A DNA stretch of 16,823 bases, from assembly GCA_965603115.1 (NCBI GenBank), contig CBFDBT010000039.1, positions 1-16,823 of the forward strand. Reading direction: 5' to 3'. The translations under genes were made by a program, and so were the position numbers. The stretch comes from CBFDBT01 sp965603115 (GTDB taxonomy: Bacteria > Pseudomonadota > Alphaproteobacteria > Sphingomonadales > Kordiimonadaceae). Every line of letters begins with the position of its first letter. Position 1 is the first letter of the stretch. This document shows, one piece after another, positions 7,370 through 15,246 of this stretch. The notes below the pieces were generated by a model. The model saw only the letters and a list, made by a program, of their open reading frames with translations. It ran no database searches and was not told where the DNA came from.

Positions 7370-8380
7370 ATGTTTGGCGTAGAGACAACAACTAAAACCG
7401 AAGATACACTTGACCAATATAAAAGAAGAGTTAATAGCATTATAAAACATGCTGGAGATCCAGTTTCTTGGCCCGAGTGGATGGAAAGAAAATATGGTAT
7501 TTGGTCATACAGCACTTTCCGTACTTATAAGGCGGCGGCCTCCGCTTGGCTATTAATTCAAGCTGAAGAAGCAAAAAAGCATAACCCTAGGAAACTACTA
7601 ATTATTGAAAATATTTTAGATCAAATCAAAAATATTGATGTTTCAAAGTATAAAAAAAGGGGGTCGGCGGGTTCTTCTCTCAGGGCAAAAAATATAAGTG
7701 ATGAAGAATCATTAAAAATTATAAATAAGCTACATGAATATACACAACAAGGCAGAAAATATGCACCTATGGCAGTAGCATTATTTTACAGTACGCCCCA
7801 CCTAGGGTTCAGGCCTTGTGAATGGTTAAAAGTTGAAAATGACAAAATTCAGTATGAAAATGGAAGACCCTATATCAGAGTGAAAAATGCTAAAGAAACA
7901 AATGGTCGCAGCCACGGTGAATACCGGACACTCAATCTAGAAAAATTTGATTCAGATCATATAAAATATTTTAGCACAATTTTGGAAAAAATTTATATAT
8001 TTAAGATTCAAGGAAAAGACGATTATCTGATTAAGCAAGCATCCAAGATGTTGAGAAAAGCAAGGCAAGAATTGTGGCCTCGTCGCAAGAAAAACAACAT
8101 AACTCTATACAGTTGTAGACACCAATTTGCAGGGAATGCAAAGAAATTTTTTGGCTCATTATATACCGCTACGATGATGGGGCATGGAATTGTAGATACC
8201 TGCCATCGCAGTTATGGGTATTTTCGAAAGGGCGGAGTGAGGTGTGTTAACAATGATAATACAATATCCATGCCCCAACCAGATATGAATGAAATGAAAA
8301 GGGTTAGGGCTTCCAAGCGACCATCATTTGATATTGAGCGAATTCGGCCTTCCGATAATTCACTAACCATGAAGTTTTAG
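7370..8380 (+). CDS. Tyrosine recombinase (site-specific integrase)
   Basis: A 336-residue phage/ICE-type integrase that would catalyse strand exchange at attachment sites. The N-terminal part (about 10-65: TLDQYKRRVNSIIKHAGDP...STFRTYKAAASAW) looks like a SAM-like core-binding domain. The catalytic domain shows box I Arg in STPHLGFRPCEW (R148), box II in LYSCRHQF (R250), MMGHG (H272) and a likely nucleophile Y282 in CHRSYG. The usual first His of the HxxR motif is Tyr (Y247), a known kind of variation. Length is normal for the family and the frame is intact. AAAGGAGAG lies 6 nt before the ATG. The gene is clearly richer in A+T than its neighbours, which suggests transfer. No excisionase or other mobile genes are next to it, so it may be the remnant of an island at the tRNA gene 507 nt upstream. 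Confidence 0.85.
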   Translation: MFGVETTTKTEDTLDQYKRRVNSIIKHAGDPVSWPEWMERKYGIWSYSTFRTYKAAASAWLLIQAEEAKKHNPRKLLIIENILDQIKNIDVSKYKKRGSAGSSLRAKNISDEESLKIINKLHEYTQQGRKYAPMAVALFYSTPHLGFRPCEWLKVENDKIQYENGRPYIRVKNAKETNGRSHGEYRTLNLEKFDSDHIKYFSTILEKIYIFKIQGKDDYLIKQASKMLRKARQELWPRRKKNNITLYSCRHQFAGNAKKFFGSLYTATMMGHGIVDTCHRSYGYFRKGGVRCVNNDNTISMPQPDMNEMKRVRASKRPSFDIERIRPSDNSLTMKF

Positions 8381-8445
8381 GGCCTATCCTGTTCACAGTA
8401 TAAGTGACCATGTTATAACTTCATGAAAGGTTAGAAAAACTCTAT

Positions 8446-8458
8446 TGTAGATATTGGC
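8446..8458 (+). repeat. 13-bp direct repeat, right copy, downstream of integrase
   Basis: An exact copy of TGTAGATATTGGC found at 7072-7084, here 66 nt after the integrase stop. As with the left copy, its final GGC begins a hairpin (8456-8474). The two copies bracket about 1.37 kb that contains only the integrase. Confidence 0.5.
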
Positions 8459-8513
8459 CGGTATCAAGGCGGCCTGCACACTTTTTATAATAAGATGACG
8501 ACATACTAGCGTT

Positions 8514-8535
8514 GTGATGTCTCTTGCCACATCAC
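8514..8535. promoter_or_regulatory. Inverted repeat upstream of the rhamnose operon
   Basis: GTGATGT (8514-8520) and ACATCAC (8529-8535) form a perfect 7-bp inverted repeat with an 8-nt spacer, 158 nt before rfbB. It could be an operator or a leader hairpin. A GTGAAGTGATTG stretch follows nearby. No regulator can be named. Confidence 0.3.
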
Positions 8536-8692
8536 TGAAAGTGTTATGGTTGTGAAGTGATTGTTTTACCCTCGCAAGGCCTATATCTTTGTGAATAAAG
8601 CCTATTCAGTGAATTAGATGCTTTTAATATGTGTAAATATTCTTTAGTTATGGTGTGAGGATAAATAAAACTCTGAGCTTTAGGGGGCGTTG

Positions 8693-9748
8693 ATGAATTT
8701 TTTGATTACAGGTGGTGCGGGGTTCATTGGAAGTGCTGTGATAAGGCACATTATTTCCAATACTGACCACCATGTTTTAAATGTTGATAAACTTACTTAT
8801 GCGGGTAATTTGGATTCTGTGCAAGCAGCCAGCAAGTCAGATCACTATAGTTTTGCCCAGATTGATATTTGTGATAAAGTAGCCCTCATTGAAGCCTTTG
8901 ATAGTTTCCAGCCTGATGTTGTTATGCATCTGGCAGCAGAATCGCATGTTGATCGCTCGATTGATGGTCCAGGCGAGTTTATTCAAACCAATATTGTTGG
9001 CACCTATGTCATTCTCGATGTGGCGCGCCATTACTGGCAAACCCTCAGCGGCGACAAAAAAGCAGCCTTTCGGTTTCATCATATTTCCACTGATGAAGTA
9101 TACGGTGATCTCGAGGGCACCGAGGACTTATTTTTAGAAACGACATCTTATGACCCCAGCTCGCCTTATTCAGCGTCCAAGGCGAGCTCCGACCATCTCG
9201 TGCGGGCTTGGCATAGGACATTTGACCTGCCAGTGGTTGTTACCAACTGTTCCAATAATTATGGCCCTTGCCATTTTCCGGAAAAGCTTGTCCCACACAT
9301 CATTTTGAACGCCCTTGCTGGCAAGGCGCTGCCTGTTTACGGCGACGGACAGCAAATCAGGGACTGGCTCTATGTTGAAGACCATGCCAGAGCCCTTTAT
9401 AAGGTGGCCACTGATGGCTTGGTAGGCGAGACCTATAATATAGGCGGCCACAATGAAAAAACTAATCTAACCGTCGTGTATACGATTTGTGATCTACTGG
9501 AAGAGCTAGCTCCCAACAAGCCTGAGGGTATATCCAATTACAGGGATTTGATCACTTTTGTTAAAGATCGCCCAGGCCATGACCTGCGCTATGCGATTGA
9601 TGCGACAAAAATTCAAAAGGAATTAGGTTGGGTGCCGGAAGAAACATTTGAGACAGGTATGCAAAAAACTGTAGAATGGTATTTAAATAATGAGCAGTGG
9701 TGGTCTAGAGTTTTGAGTGGTGACTACCAGCTGGAACGTCTTGGGTAA
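8693..9748 (+). CDS. rfbB: dTDP-glucose 4,6-dehydratase
   Basis: A 351-residue extended SDR enzyme that turns dTDP-glucose into dTDP-4-keto-6-deoxyglucose, the second step of dTDP-L-rhamnose synthesis. The N-terminal NAD-binding loop is TGGAGFIG (6-13). The catalytic set is complete: T133-D134-E135 in ISTDEVYGDL and Y159/K163 in SPYSASK. HLAAESHVDRSI and RDWLYVEDHARAL are typical of RmlB. A TTG lies directly before the ATG. The ATG at 8693 is chosen because MNFLITGG is the normal N terminus and GGGGG ends 5 nt upstream. It is the first gene of an rfbBACD operon, 15 nt before rfbA. Confidence 0.97.
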   Translation: MNFLITGGAGFIGSAVIRHIISNTDHHVLNVDKLTYAGNLDSVQAASKSDHYSFAQIDICDKVALIEAFDSFQPDVVMHLAAESHVDRSIDGPGEFIQTNIVGTYVILDVARHYWQTLSGDKKAAFRFHHISTDEVYGDLEGTEDLFLETTSYDPSSPYSASKASSDHLVRAWHRTFDLPVVVTNCSNNYGPCHFPEKLVPHIILNALAGKALPVYGDGQQIRDWLYVEDHARALYKVATDGLVGETYNIGGHNEKTNLTVVYTICDLLEELAPNKPEGISNYRDLITFVKDRPGHDLRYAIDATKIQKELGWVPEETFETGMQKTVEWYLNNEQWWSRVLSGDYQLERLG

Positions 9749-9763
9749 ACTTTAGGATCAGAT

Positions 9764-10648
9764 ATGACAAAAAAATATAAAGGTATAGTTCTCGCTGGCG
9801 GATCTGGCTCACGATTGCACCCTATCACACTTGGCGTATCCAAGCAGCTTTTGCCAATTTATGACAAGCCGATGATTTATTATCCGATATCCGTTTTAAT
9901 GCTGGCTGGCATCAATGAAATTCTTATTATTTCTACACCGGAAGATATGCCGGGGTATAAACGTTTGCTCGGTGATGGTGCACAGTTTGGCGTGTCATTT
10001 TCCTATGCAATCCAGCCCTCACCGGATGGCCTTGCGCAAGCCTTTCTCATTGGCGAAGACTTTATTGGCGACGATAACGTGAGCCTCGTGCTCGGCGATA
10101 ATATTTTCTTTGGCCAGCATTTTACAGAAAAGCTTGAATTGGCTGTTGCTCAGCAATCTGGCGCTACTGTTTTTGGCTATCACGTCACTGACCCTGAGCG
10201 TTTTGGTGTTGTTGAGTTTAATGAGGCCGGTAAAGCCATCAGCATCGAAGAAAAACCGAAAGCACCTAAATCGCATTATGCGGTAACGGGTCTCTATTTT
10301 TATGACAATGAAGTTATTGATATAGCCAAAAATATCAAACCATCGCCAAGAGGTGAACTTGAGATTACTGATGTAAACCGTGCCTACCTTGATCGCGGTG
10401 ATTTGAATGTCAGCCTGCTTGGTCGCGGCTTTGCTTGGCTCGACACGGGCACGCATGACAGCCTGATGGAAGCGGGTCACTTTGTTCAAACCATTGAAAA
10501 ACGCCAAGGCTTTAAAGTGGCTTGTCTTGAAGAGATAGCGTATCAAAAAGGCTGGCTCTCAACAAAAGAGTTGATCGCGCGCGCGACGGCTCTGGATAAA
10601 ACAGGCTACGGCCAATATTTAAGGCGTGTTGCCGAGGGTTACAAATAA
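9764..10648 (+). CDS. rfbA: Glucose-1-phosphate thymidylyltransferase
   Basis: A 294-residue nucleotidyltransferase that joins glucose-1-phosphate and dTTP to make dTDP-glucose, the first and feedback-regulated step of the rhamnose pathway. The signature loop LAGGSGSRLHPIT spans residues 10-22, and KQLLPIYDKPMIYYP follows. LVLGDNIFFG holds the metal-binding Asp, and the sugar-binding EEKP, YAVTGLYFYD and WLDTGTHDSL segments are intact. Length is the usual one of about 290. AGGATCAG upstream serves as the ribosome site. The stop and the rfbC start share a base (TAATG), indicating coupled translation. Confidence 0.97.
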   Translation: MTKKYKGIVLAGGSGSRLHPITLGVSKQLLPIYDKPMIYYPISVLMLAGINEILIISTPEDMPGYKRLLGDGAQFGVSFSYAIQPSPDGLAQAFLIGEDFIGDDNVSLVLGDNIFFGQHFTEKLELAVAQQSGATVFGYHVTDPERFGVVEFNEAGKAISIEEKPKAPKSHYAVTGLYFYDNEVIDIAKNIKPSPRGELEITDVNRAYLDRGDLNVSLLGRGFAWLDTGTHDSLMEAGHFVQTIEKRQGFKVACLEEIAYQKGWLSTKELIARATALDKTGYGQYLRRVAEGYK

Positions 10649-11184
10649 TGCAGGTTATCCCCACCAAAGTTGACGGTGCTGTCATTATTGAACCCAAAGT
10701 GTTTGGCGACAATCGCGGGTTTTTTCTCGAGACATTTCAGGCTGAAAGATACCGCGAGCTTGCGGGTATTGACCTTGCTTTTGTGCAAGATAACCATTCA
10801 CGCTCAAGCAAAGGTGTTCTGCGAGGTTTGCATTTTCAAAAAACAAAAGCGCAAGGCAAGCTTGTGCGTGTGGTGAGCGGTGAAGTGTTTGATGTGGCTG
10901 TGGATATCAGAAAAGGGTCACCGACCTTTGGAGCTTGGGCTGGTGTCATATTATCGGAAGATAATAAAAAACAATTTTGGGTGCCGCCCGGCCTAGCGCA
11001 TGGCTTTGTCACTTTGTCAGACACGGCGGATTTTGAATATAAATGCACGGATTATTATGACCCTTCTGACGAAGGGTGCCTCATATGGAACGACCCTCAA
11101 GTTGGTATTGAATGGCCGATTGACGACCCTAAACTGTCGGAAAAGGATGCATTAGGTAATAGTTTCCAAGAGCTATTTTCATGA
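10648..11184 (+). CDS. rfbC: dTDP-4-dehydrorhamnose 3,5-epimerase
   Basis: A 178-residue cupin-fold epimerase, third step of dTDP-L-rhamnose synthesis. Family hallmarks are FGDNRGFFLETF (19-30), QDNHSRSSKGVLRGLHFQ with the catalytic base H62, the KLVRVVSGEVFDVAVDIR strand, FWVPPGLAHGF and the EYKCTDYYDP segment carrying the catalytic-site Tyr. Length is normal for the family. It overlaps rfbA by 1 nt and rfbD by 4 nt, so it is inside a translationally coupled operon. Confidence 0.97.
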   Translation: MQVIPTKVDGAVIIEPKVFGDNRGFFLETFQAERYRELAGIDLAFVQDNHSRSSKGVLRGLHFQKTKAQGKLVRVVSGEVFDVAVDIRKGSPTFGAWAGVILSEDNKKQFWVPPGLAHGFVTLSDTADFEYKCTDYYDPSDEGCLIWNDPQVGIEWPIDDPKLSEKDALGNSFQELFS

Positions 11185-12044
11185 AAATTTTACTCACAGG
11201 GTGCGACGGCCAATTGGGGCAGTGTTTTCTTGACCGCGCGCCAGCAGAATGGGAAATTCTGGCCACTGACTATAAAGATTTAGACATTACGTCAAAGGTG
11301 AGTGTGCAGGCTGCATTTGCTAAGTTTAAGCCTGATGTTGTCATCAATGCGGCGGCTTATACAGCCGTGGATAAAGCCGAAGGCGAGCAAGAGACTGCAC
11401 AGGCTATCAATGCGTTGGGCGCAAAATATTTGGCGGATAACTGCGCACTCACAAGCGCATTCATGGTGCATGTCTCCACCGACTATGTTTTTGATGGTAC
11501 AAACACTGAGCCTTACAAAGAATCGGATCCAATAGCGCCTAATAGCGTCTACGGCAAAACCAAAGCTGAAGGCGAAGCTAACGTGGCGGCCAGTGGTGCT
11601 GATTATATAACGCTCAGAACGTCATGGGTCTTCAGTGAATATGGTAACAATTTTGTAAAGACTATGTTGCGTTTGGGGCAAGAGCGCACTGAACTTGGCG
11701 TGGTCGCAGATCAGTTCGGCGGCCCCACTTATGCCGGTGATTTAGCAGCAACGATACTATCAATACTTCAGCAACGCGCTGCGGGGGCTACTATAAAACA
11801 GAGGTTATACCATTACTGCGGCACGCCGATGACCACATGGGCAGGCTTTGCAAAAGAAATTTTCAGCCAAGCAGAAAAGCTTAACAGGCTACCACACAAA
11901 GTATTGGTCAATGAAATCACGACAGCCGACTATCCAACACCAGCGGCGCGCCCCGCATATTCCATGCTTGATTGTGAGAGGATTATGAGTGAGTTCTCTG
12001 TTGAGATGAGTGATTGGCGCAAGGGCTTAATGAAAAACCAGTAG
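11181..12044 (+). CDS. rfbD: dTDP-4-dehydrorhamnose reductase
   Basis: A 287-residue NAD(P)H-dependent SDR reductase that completes dTDP-L-rhamnose. The cofactor loop is LLTGCDGQLGQ (4-14). NAAAYTAVDKAE follows, then VSTDYVFDGTNTEPYKE (98-114) and the Y124/K128 pair in VYGKTKAE. Length is typical. The ATG overlaps the rfbC stop (ATGA). It is the last of the four rhamnose genes. A 76-nt gap with no evident terminator separates it from the damaged dehydrogenase gene, so both may be co-transcribed. Confidence 0.96.
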   Translation: MKILLTGCDGQLGQCFLDRAPAEWEILATDYKDLDITSKVSVQAAFAKFKPDVVINAAAYTAVDKAEGEQETAQAINALGAKYLADNCALTSAFMVHVSTDYVFDGTNTEPYKESDPIAPNSVYGKTKAEGEANVAASGADYITLRTSWVFSEYGNNFVKTMLRLGQERTELGVVADQFGGPTYAGDLAATILSILQQRAAGATIKQRLYHYCGTPMTTWAGFAKEIFSQAEKLNRLPHKVLVNEITTADYPTPAARPAYSMLDCERIMSEFSVEMSDWRKGLMKNQ

Positions 12045-12120
12045 ATGTGTTGTAAAATGATGGGTTTACTCATTATTAAATATTAGTACATTGTTTTTTC
12101 GAAGGAAGATGAGGGATAAA

Positions 12121-13377
12121 ATGGATAAGATATGCATTATTGGTTTAGGCTATGTTGGCTTGCCGTTAGCTGTTGCTTTTGCTGACAGGTTACCTGTTAT
12201 CGGTTTTGATACTAATCAAAATAGGATTGATGAGCTCATCCGAGGCCATGATAGCACTTTAGAAATGGCCGAAAATAACTTGAAAAAAGTTGCAAGCAAT
12301 CTTCAATTCACAATATCTCCTCAAGATACCAAAAACTGCAATATCTACATTGTCACTGTCCCCACACCTATTGATAGTGAGAATAGACCAGATTTAAGCC
12401 CCTTGATTATGGCGTCAAGAATGGTTGGAGAAGTGGTAAGTTCTGGAGATATTGTTATTTATGAATCTACTGTATATCCAGGTGTGACTGAAGATATTTG
12501 TGTCCCTGAAATTGAAAAAATATCTGGGCTTAAATTTAATATAGATTTTTTTGCAGGATATTCACCAGAACGCATTAATCCAGGGGATAAGCTACATACG
12601 GTAACCAACATTTTAAAAGTAACTTCAGGGTCGACACCTGAAATAGCGTTAAAAGTTGATGCATTGTATCGTTCTATTATCACAGCGGGAACACATCTTG
12701 CATCAAGTATTAAAGTAGCAGAGGCATCGAAAGTTATCGAAAATACGCAACGTGATGTTAATATAGCTCTTATCAACGAATTGGCACTTATTTTCGACCA
12801 AATGGGTATAGACACTAAGGAAGTAATCGACGCTGCAGCTACAAAGTGGAATTTTATCAAACTGTCACCGGGTCTTGTTGGTGGGCATTGTATTGGTGTA
12901 GATCCCTATTATCTAACGCACAAAGCAAAAGAAATGGGCTATAGCCCAAATTTAATTTTGGCGTCGCGCCAAATTAATAATAGCATGGCAAAATACATTG
13001 CAGAAAAAACCATTAAAGAAATGATAATGGCTGGTAAGGTCATTAGAAATGCAAATATTTTGATGCTAGGCTTGGCGTTTAAAGAAAACTGTCCTGATAT
13101 TCGTAATACAAAAGTTGTTGATATTGTTCAAGAACTTGTCGCATATGGTGTAAATATAGACATTTAAGATCCATGGGTGGAAGACGCAGGTGCGATTGAT
13201 AATATGATCATTGTTGATCCTTTCCAAGGGACAAAAAAATACGATGCAATAATTGTGGCGGTTGCTCATGATCAATTTAAGCTACTTACATCACAAGATT
13301 ATCAAAGAATATCTAAGGATAGTAAAATCCTTATTGATATTAAGGGGATTGCCCCAAACCCAACTTGGAGATTATAG
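12121..13377 (+). pseudogene. UDP-N-acetylhexosamine dehydrogenase (TviB/WbpO type) with in-frame stop
   Basis: The frame encodes a UDP-glucose/GDP-mannose dehydrogenase-family enzyme of the TviB/WbpO type, which oxidises UDP-GlcNAc or UDP-GalNAc to the uronic acid for polysaccharides. Residues 1-348 include the NAD loop IGLGYVGLP, VTVPTPID, ESTVYPGVTE, AGYSPERINPGD and GGHCIGVDPYYL with catalytic C257. A single TAA at 13165-13167 (codon 349) then interrupts it. The same frame continues from DPWVEDAG to 13377 with a well-conserved UDP-binding C-terminal domain (YDAIIVAVAHDQF, LIDIKGIAP). Relatives commonly have Tyr before DPW, so TAT/TAC to TAA is the likely change. Total length of about 418 fits the family. 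The ATG at 12121 follows GAGGG; a TTG at 12091 and an ATG at 12109 are less likely starts. The gene is richer in A+T than rfbBACD. If translation ends at TAA, the product lacks its last 70 residues. Confidence 0.85.
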
Positions 13378-13454
13378 CGGAAATATCTGAGGGTGCTATT
13401 TAGTTATCAGTTTTGATTTATGATCTGTACGAATATCAGTGTAGACCGATGGCA

Positions 13455-13952
13455 TTAACAGGATGCGATATACTGGGCTAATTTATCTGTAAAGTCTTGC
13501 GGTGCAAAGGCGCCAGTTACTTGCATTTTTCCCTGAGCGACAAAGTCCTGAGCCTCTTGTATAGCCTTAGCAATACCGTCCTCATTCATAGCAACGAATA
13601 TGCCTTCGCGTGATGAAAATCGTTCTGCCGTGGCTACTTGGTGGTCGTTTCGTGTTTCTTTAAATTTTTCCCGTCTTGGCATTATAACAATCGGTTTTCC
13701 CGTTGTCAGAGCCGTAATAATGGAGCCCATACCCGCATGTGCGATCAGGAAATCTGCATCGCGGCAATATTGATTATATTCAGCAGGAGAAATAAGGGAC
13801 TTTGCTGTCATATTTTTAGGCTGATAATCACTATCGCTAGAAATACCTGTTTGGGCGATAATTGTAGAAATTTTATTCTCAAATGCCCACTCGTCAACCG
13901 CCTTGACCATTCGATTGAAAACGAGTTCGCTGCCAACGGTTAAGAAAATCAT
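13455..13952 (-). CDS. PssE/Alg13-like glycosyltransferase subunit
   Basis: A 165-residue protein matching the C-terminal, nucleotide-sugar-binding half of family 28 glycosyltransferases (Alg13, PssE). MIFLTVGSELVFNRMVKAVDEWA is the typical N terminus. HAGMGSIITALTTGKPIVIMPRREKFKETRNDHQ is the donor-binding signature. It is soluble and works with the membrane-anchored PssD encoded upstream. In rhizobia the pair adds a glucuronosyl residue during exopolysaccharide repeat assembly; donor and acceptor here are unknown. Its ATG overlaps the pssD stop (ATGA), so equal production is likely. It is last in the minus-strand operon and convergent with the dehydrogenase gene. Confidence 0.85.
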   Translation of the reverse strand: MIFLTVGSELVFNRMVKAVDEWAFENKISTIIAQTGISSDSDYQPKNMTAKSLISPAEYNQYCRDADFLIAHAGMGSIITALTTGKPIVIMPRREKFKETRNDHQVATAERFSSREGIFVAMNEDGIAKAIQEAQDFVAQGKMQVTGAFAPQDFTDKLAQYIASC

Positions 13953-14464
13953 AAGCTAGCTCCCCAAAATTCTGGCTTTTTCTCTTTTGTGGTGTTTTTA
14001 GGGTCGGTCTCGGCAAGGTGAGGCCACTGCGTTAGCCAGACATCAGAGCAATTTTTAACCTTCTCACCCGTGAGAGATATTTGTTCAACGTTGGCAATGC
14101 TATCCACCCAGATGGTTTTTGCGCCTATCAGTTGTCCTATCTTAAAAGCAAAAAATCCAAGCGATGCGCCAGTGGATATGATTATGTCTGGCCTGACACG
14201 TAGGACAATATACATAACTTCAAATAGCTGCCGTAGGAGTTTTAGTTTGCTCCAACGAGAGGCTAAGACTGTGGTGTAAAATGCAGGTTGCTGTAAGCCG
14301 CGCTCACTTGCATAGCTTAACACATCAGCTTTATAGGTAACTTCAGTGGTCAGGTAGGATGTTGTGCAATCATCCCACGCTGGTCGCAGTCGCATTAACT
14401 GGACCCAGTGTCCTCCACTAGAGGAAACGGCCAATATTTTTTTCTGTTTATTTATTCCAGTCAT
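13949..14464 (-). CDS. PssD/Alg14-like glycosyltransferase subunit
   Basis: A 171-residue partner of the PssE-like protein. The N-terminal KILAVSSSGGHWVQLMRLRPAW carries the Alg14/PssD GGHW signature. RPDIIISTGASLGFFAFKIGQLIGAKTIWVDSIA follows, the membrane-associated acceptor-binding part. KVKNCSDVWLTQWPHLA resembles the family ending. It anchors the split glycosyltransferase at the inner membrane. The ATG begins directly after the TAG of the deacetylase gene with no spacer. The ribosome site GATGAGG lies within that gene, so translation is probably coupled. Confidence 0.85.
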   Translation of the reverse strand: MTGINKQKKILAVSSSGGHWVQLMRLRPAWDDCTTSYLTTEVTYKADVLSYASERGLQQPAFYTTVLASRWSKLKLLRQLFEVMYIVLRVRPDIIISTGASLGFFAFKIGQLIGAKTIWVDSIANVEQISLTGEKVKNCSDVWLTQWPHLAETDPKNTTKEKKPEFWGASL

Positions 14465-15157
14465 CTAGACCTCATCAACCGTTGCAAAATGGTATCCTTC
14501 TGCCTTTGCCATAGTAATTATTTTTTCAACGAGACCCATTACATACTCATCGTGATTTGGCGTTGGATAGTCGTCCCAATCATGCAATAGAACCACGCCG
14601 CCATTCCCTTTGCGAAGTTTGTCGAGCACAGTTTGGTGCGACGCTGGATTTTCAAGGGAATCTTTTGGGTCTATTGTCCACCATGATACTTTAATGCCTT
14701 TGAGAAAAACAAAAAGCAAGGATAAGAGGGTGGTTTTACCAAACGGCGGTCTAAAGAGTTTATTTTCGTCTGCAGATGAGGATATCACCTTCATCCCCTG
14801 GGCAATATCTTTAAGGCTAGCTGCGGGAAAGCTACGCCATGCATTCAGGTGCTTATAGGAATGGCCACCAACAACGTGTTTGCATTGCTTCATGCGCGCT
14901 ATAATGGTTGGATTTTTTTCTGCTCTAGATCCTAATACAAAAAATGTTGCGCGCACGTCATGCTGCTCAAGATAATCGATCAAACGAGGTGTAAGTGTTT
15001 GGCTTGGTCCGTCGTCAAATGTCAGCACTATAGCGCGCCTTTGGGCACATTTAAATTTGAGATGAAAAGTCTGAATCTTTCTGATGCAGAAAGGCAGTAA
15101 AAACCATAGAACACCTGCGGAGATAAAAAATAATAAAAAATATAGCGAATCCTGCAT
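14465..15157 (-). CDS. NodB-like polysaccharide deacetylase, membrane-anchored
   Basis: A 230-residue carbohydrate esterase family 4 protein that removes N-acetyl groups from a sugar polymer or lipid-linked glycan. A single membrane segment (about 4-24, SLYFLLFFISAGVLWFLLPF) precedes the NodB domain. Catalytic motifs are complete: TFDDGP with base D48 and metal ligand D49, GGHSYKH with metal ligands H99 and H103, RPPFG (136-140) and LLHDW with H192. An upstream in-frame GTG at 15187 would add 10 residues but has no ribosome site. The ATG at 15157 is chosen, though its own site (GGGTGC) is also weak. It is immediately upstream of pssD, so it probably acts on the same polysaccharide. Confidence 0.87.
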   Translation of the reverse strand: MQDSLYFLLFFISAGVLWFLLPFCIRKIQTFHLKFKCAQRRAIVLTFDDGPSQTLTPRLIDYLEQHDVRATFFVLGSRAEKNPTIIARMKQCKHVVGGHSYKHLNAWRSFPAASLKDIAQGMKVISSSADENKLFRPPFGKTTLLSLLFVFLKGIKVSWWTIDPKDSLENPASHQTVLDKLRKGNGGVVLLHDWDDYPTPNHDEYVMGLVEKIITMAKAEGYHFATVDEV

Positions 15158-15246
15158 GAAGCACCCATTTATGTGTCTTAATATCACTACATATATAGAT
15201 AAATCATCGAAATCAAAGGTTTAATGTAGGGTGATAGAAGGTGAAA

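Larger units (their letters stand above)
8381..8692. other. 312-nt gene-free stretch between integrase and rfb operon
   Basis: No gene is seen. It holds the second copy of the 13-bp repeat (8446-8458) running into a GGCCG/CGGCC stem (8456-8460 with 8470-8474), and a hairpin at 8514-8535. The rfb promoter must lie in the A+T-rich part 8580-8680, but no clear -35/-10 pair stands out. Confidence 0.45.

Noticed and set aside
7028..7515. Two overlapping minus-strand open frames in the gap before the integrase
   Set aside because: No ribosome site, no recognisable motif, and one runs into the integrase gene; more likely chance frames.
10019..10546. Open frame of about 175 codons on the minus strand inside rfbA
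   Set aside because: Antisense shadow of a clearly conserved gene; no family motif.
12459..12860. Open frame of about 133 codons on the minus strand inside the dehydrogenase
   Set aside because: Antisense shadow; composition follows the conserved forward frame.
13177..13377. Separate small gene starting at GTG 13177
   Set aside because: It is in the same frame as the dehydrogenase and encodes its conserved C-terminal domain, so it is a fragment after a nonsense codon.
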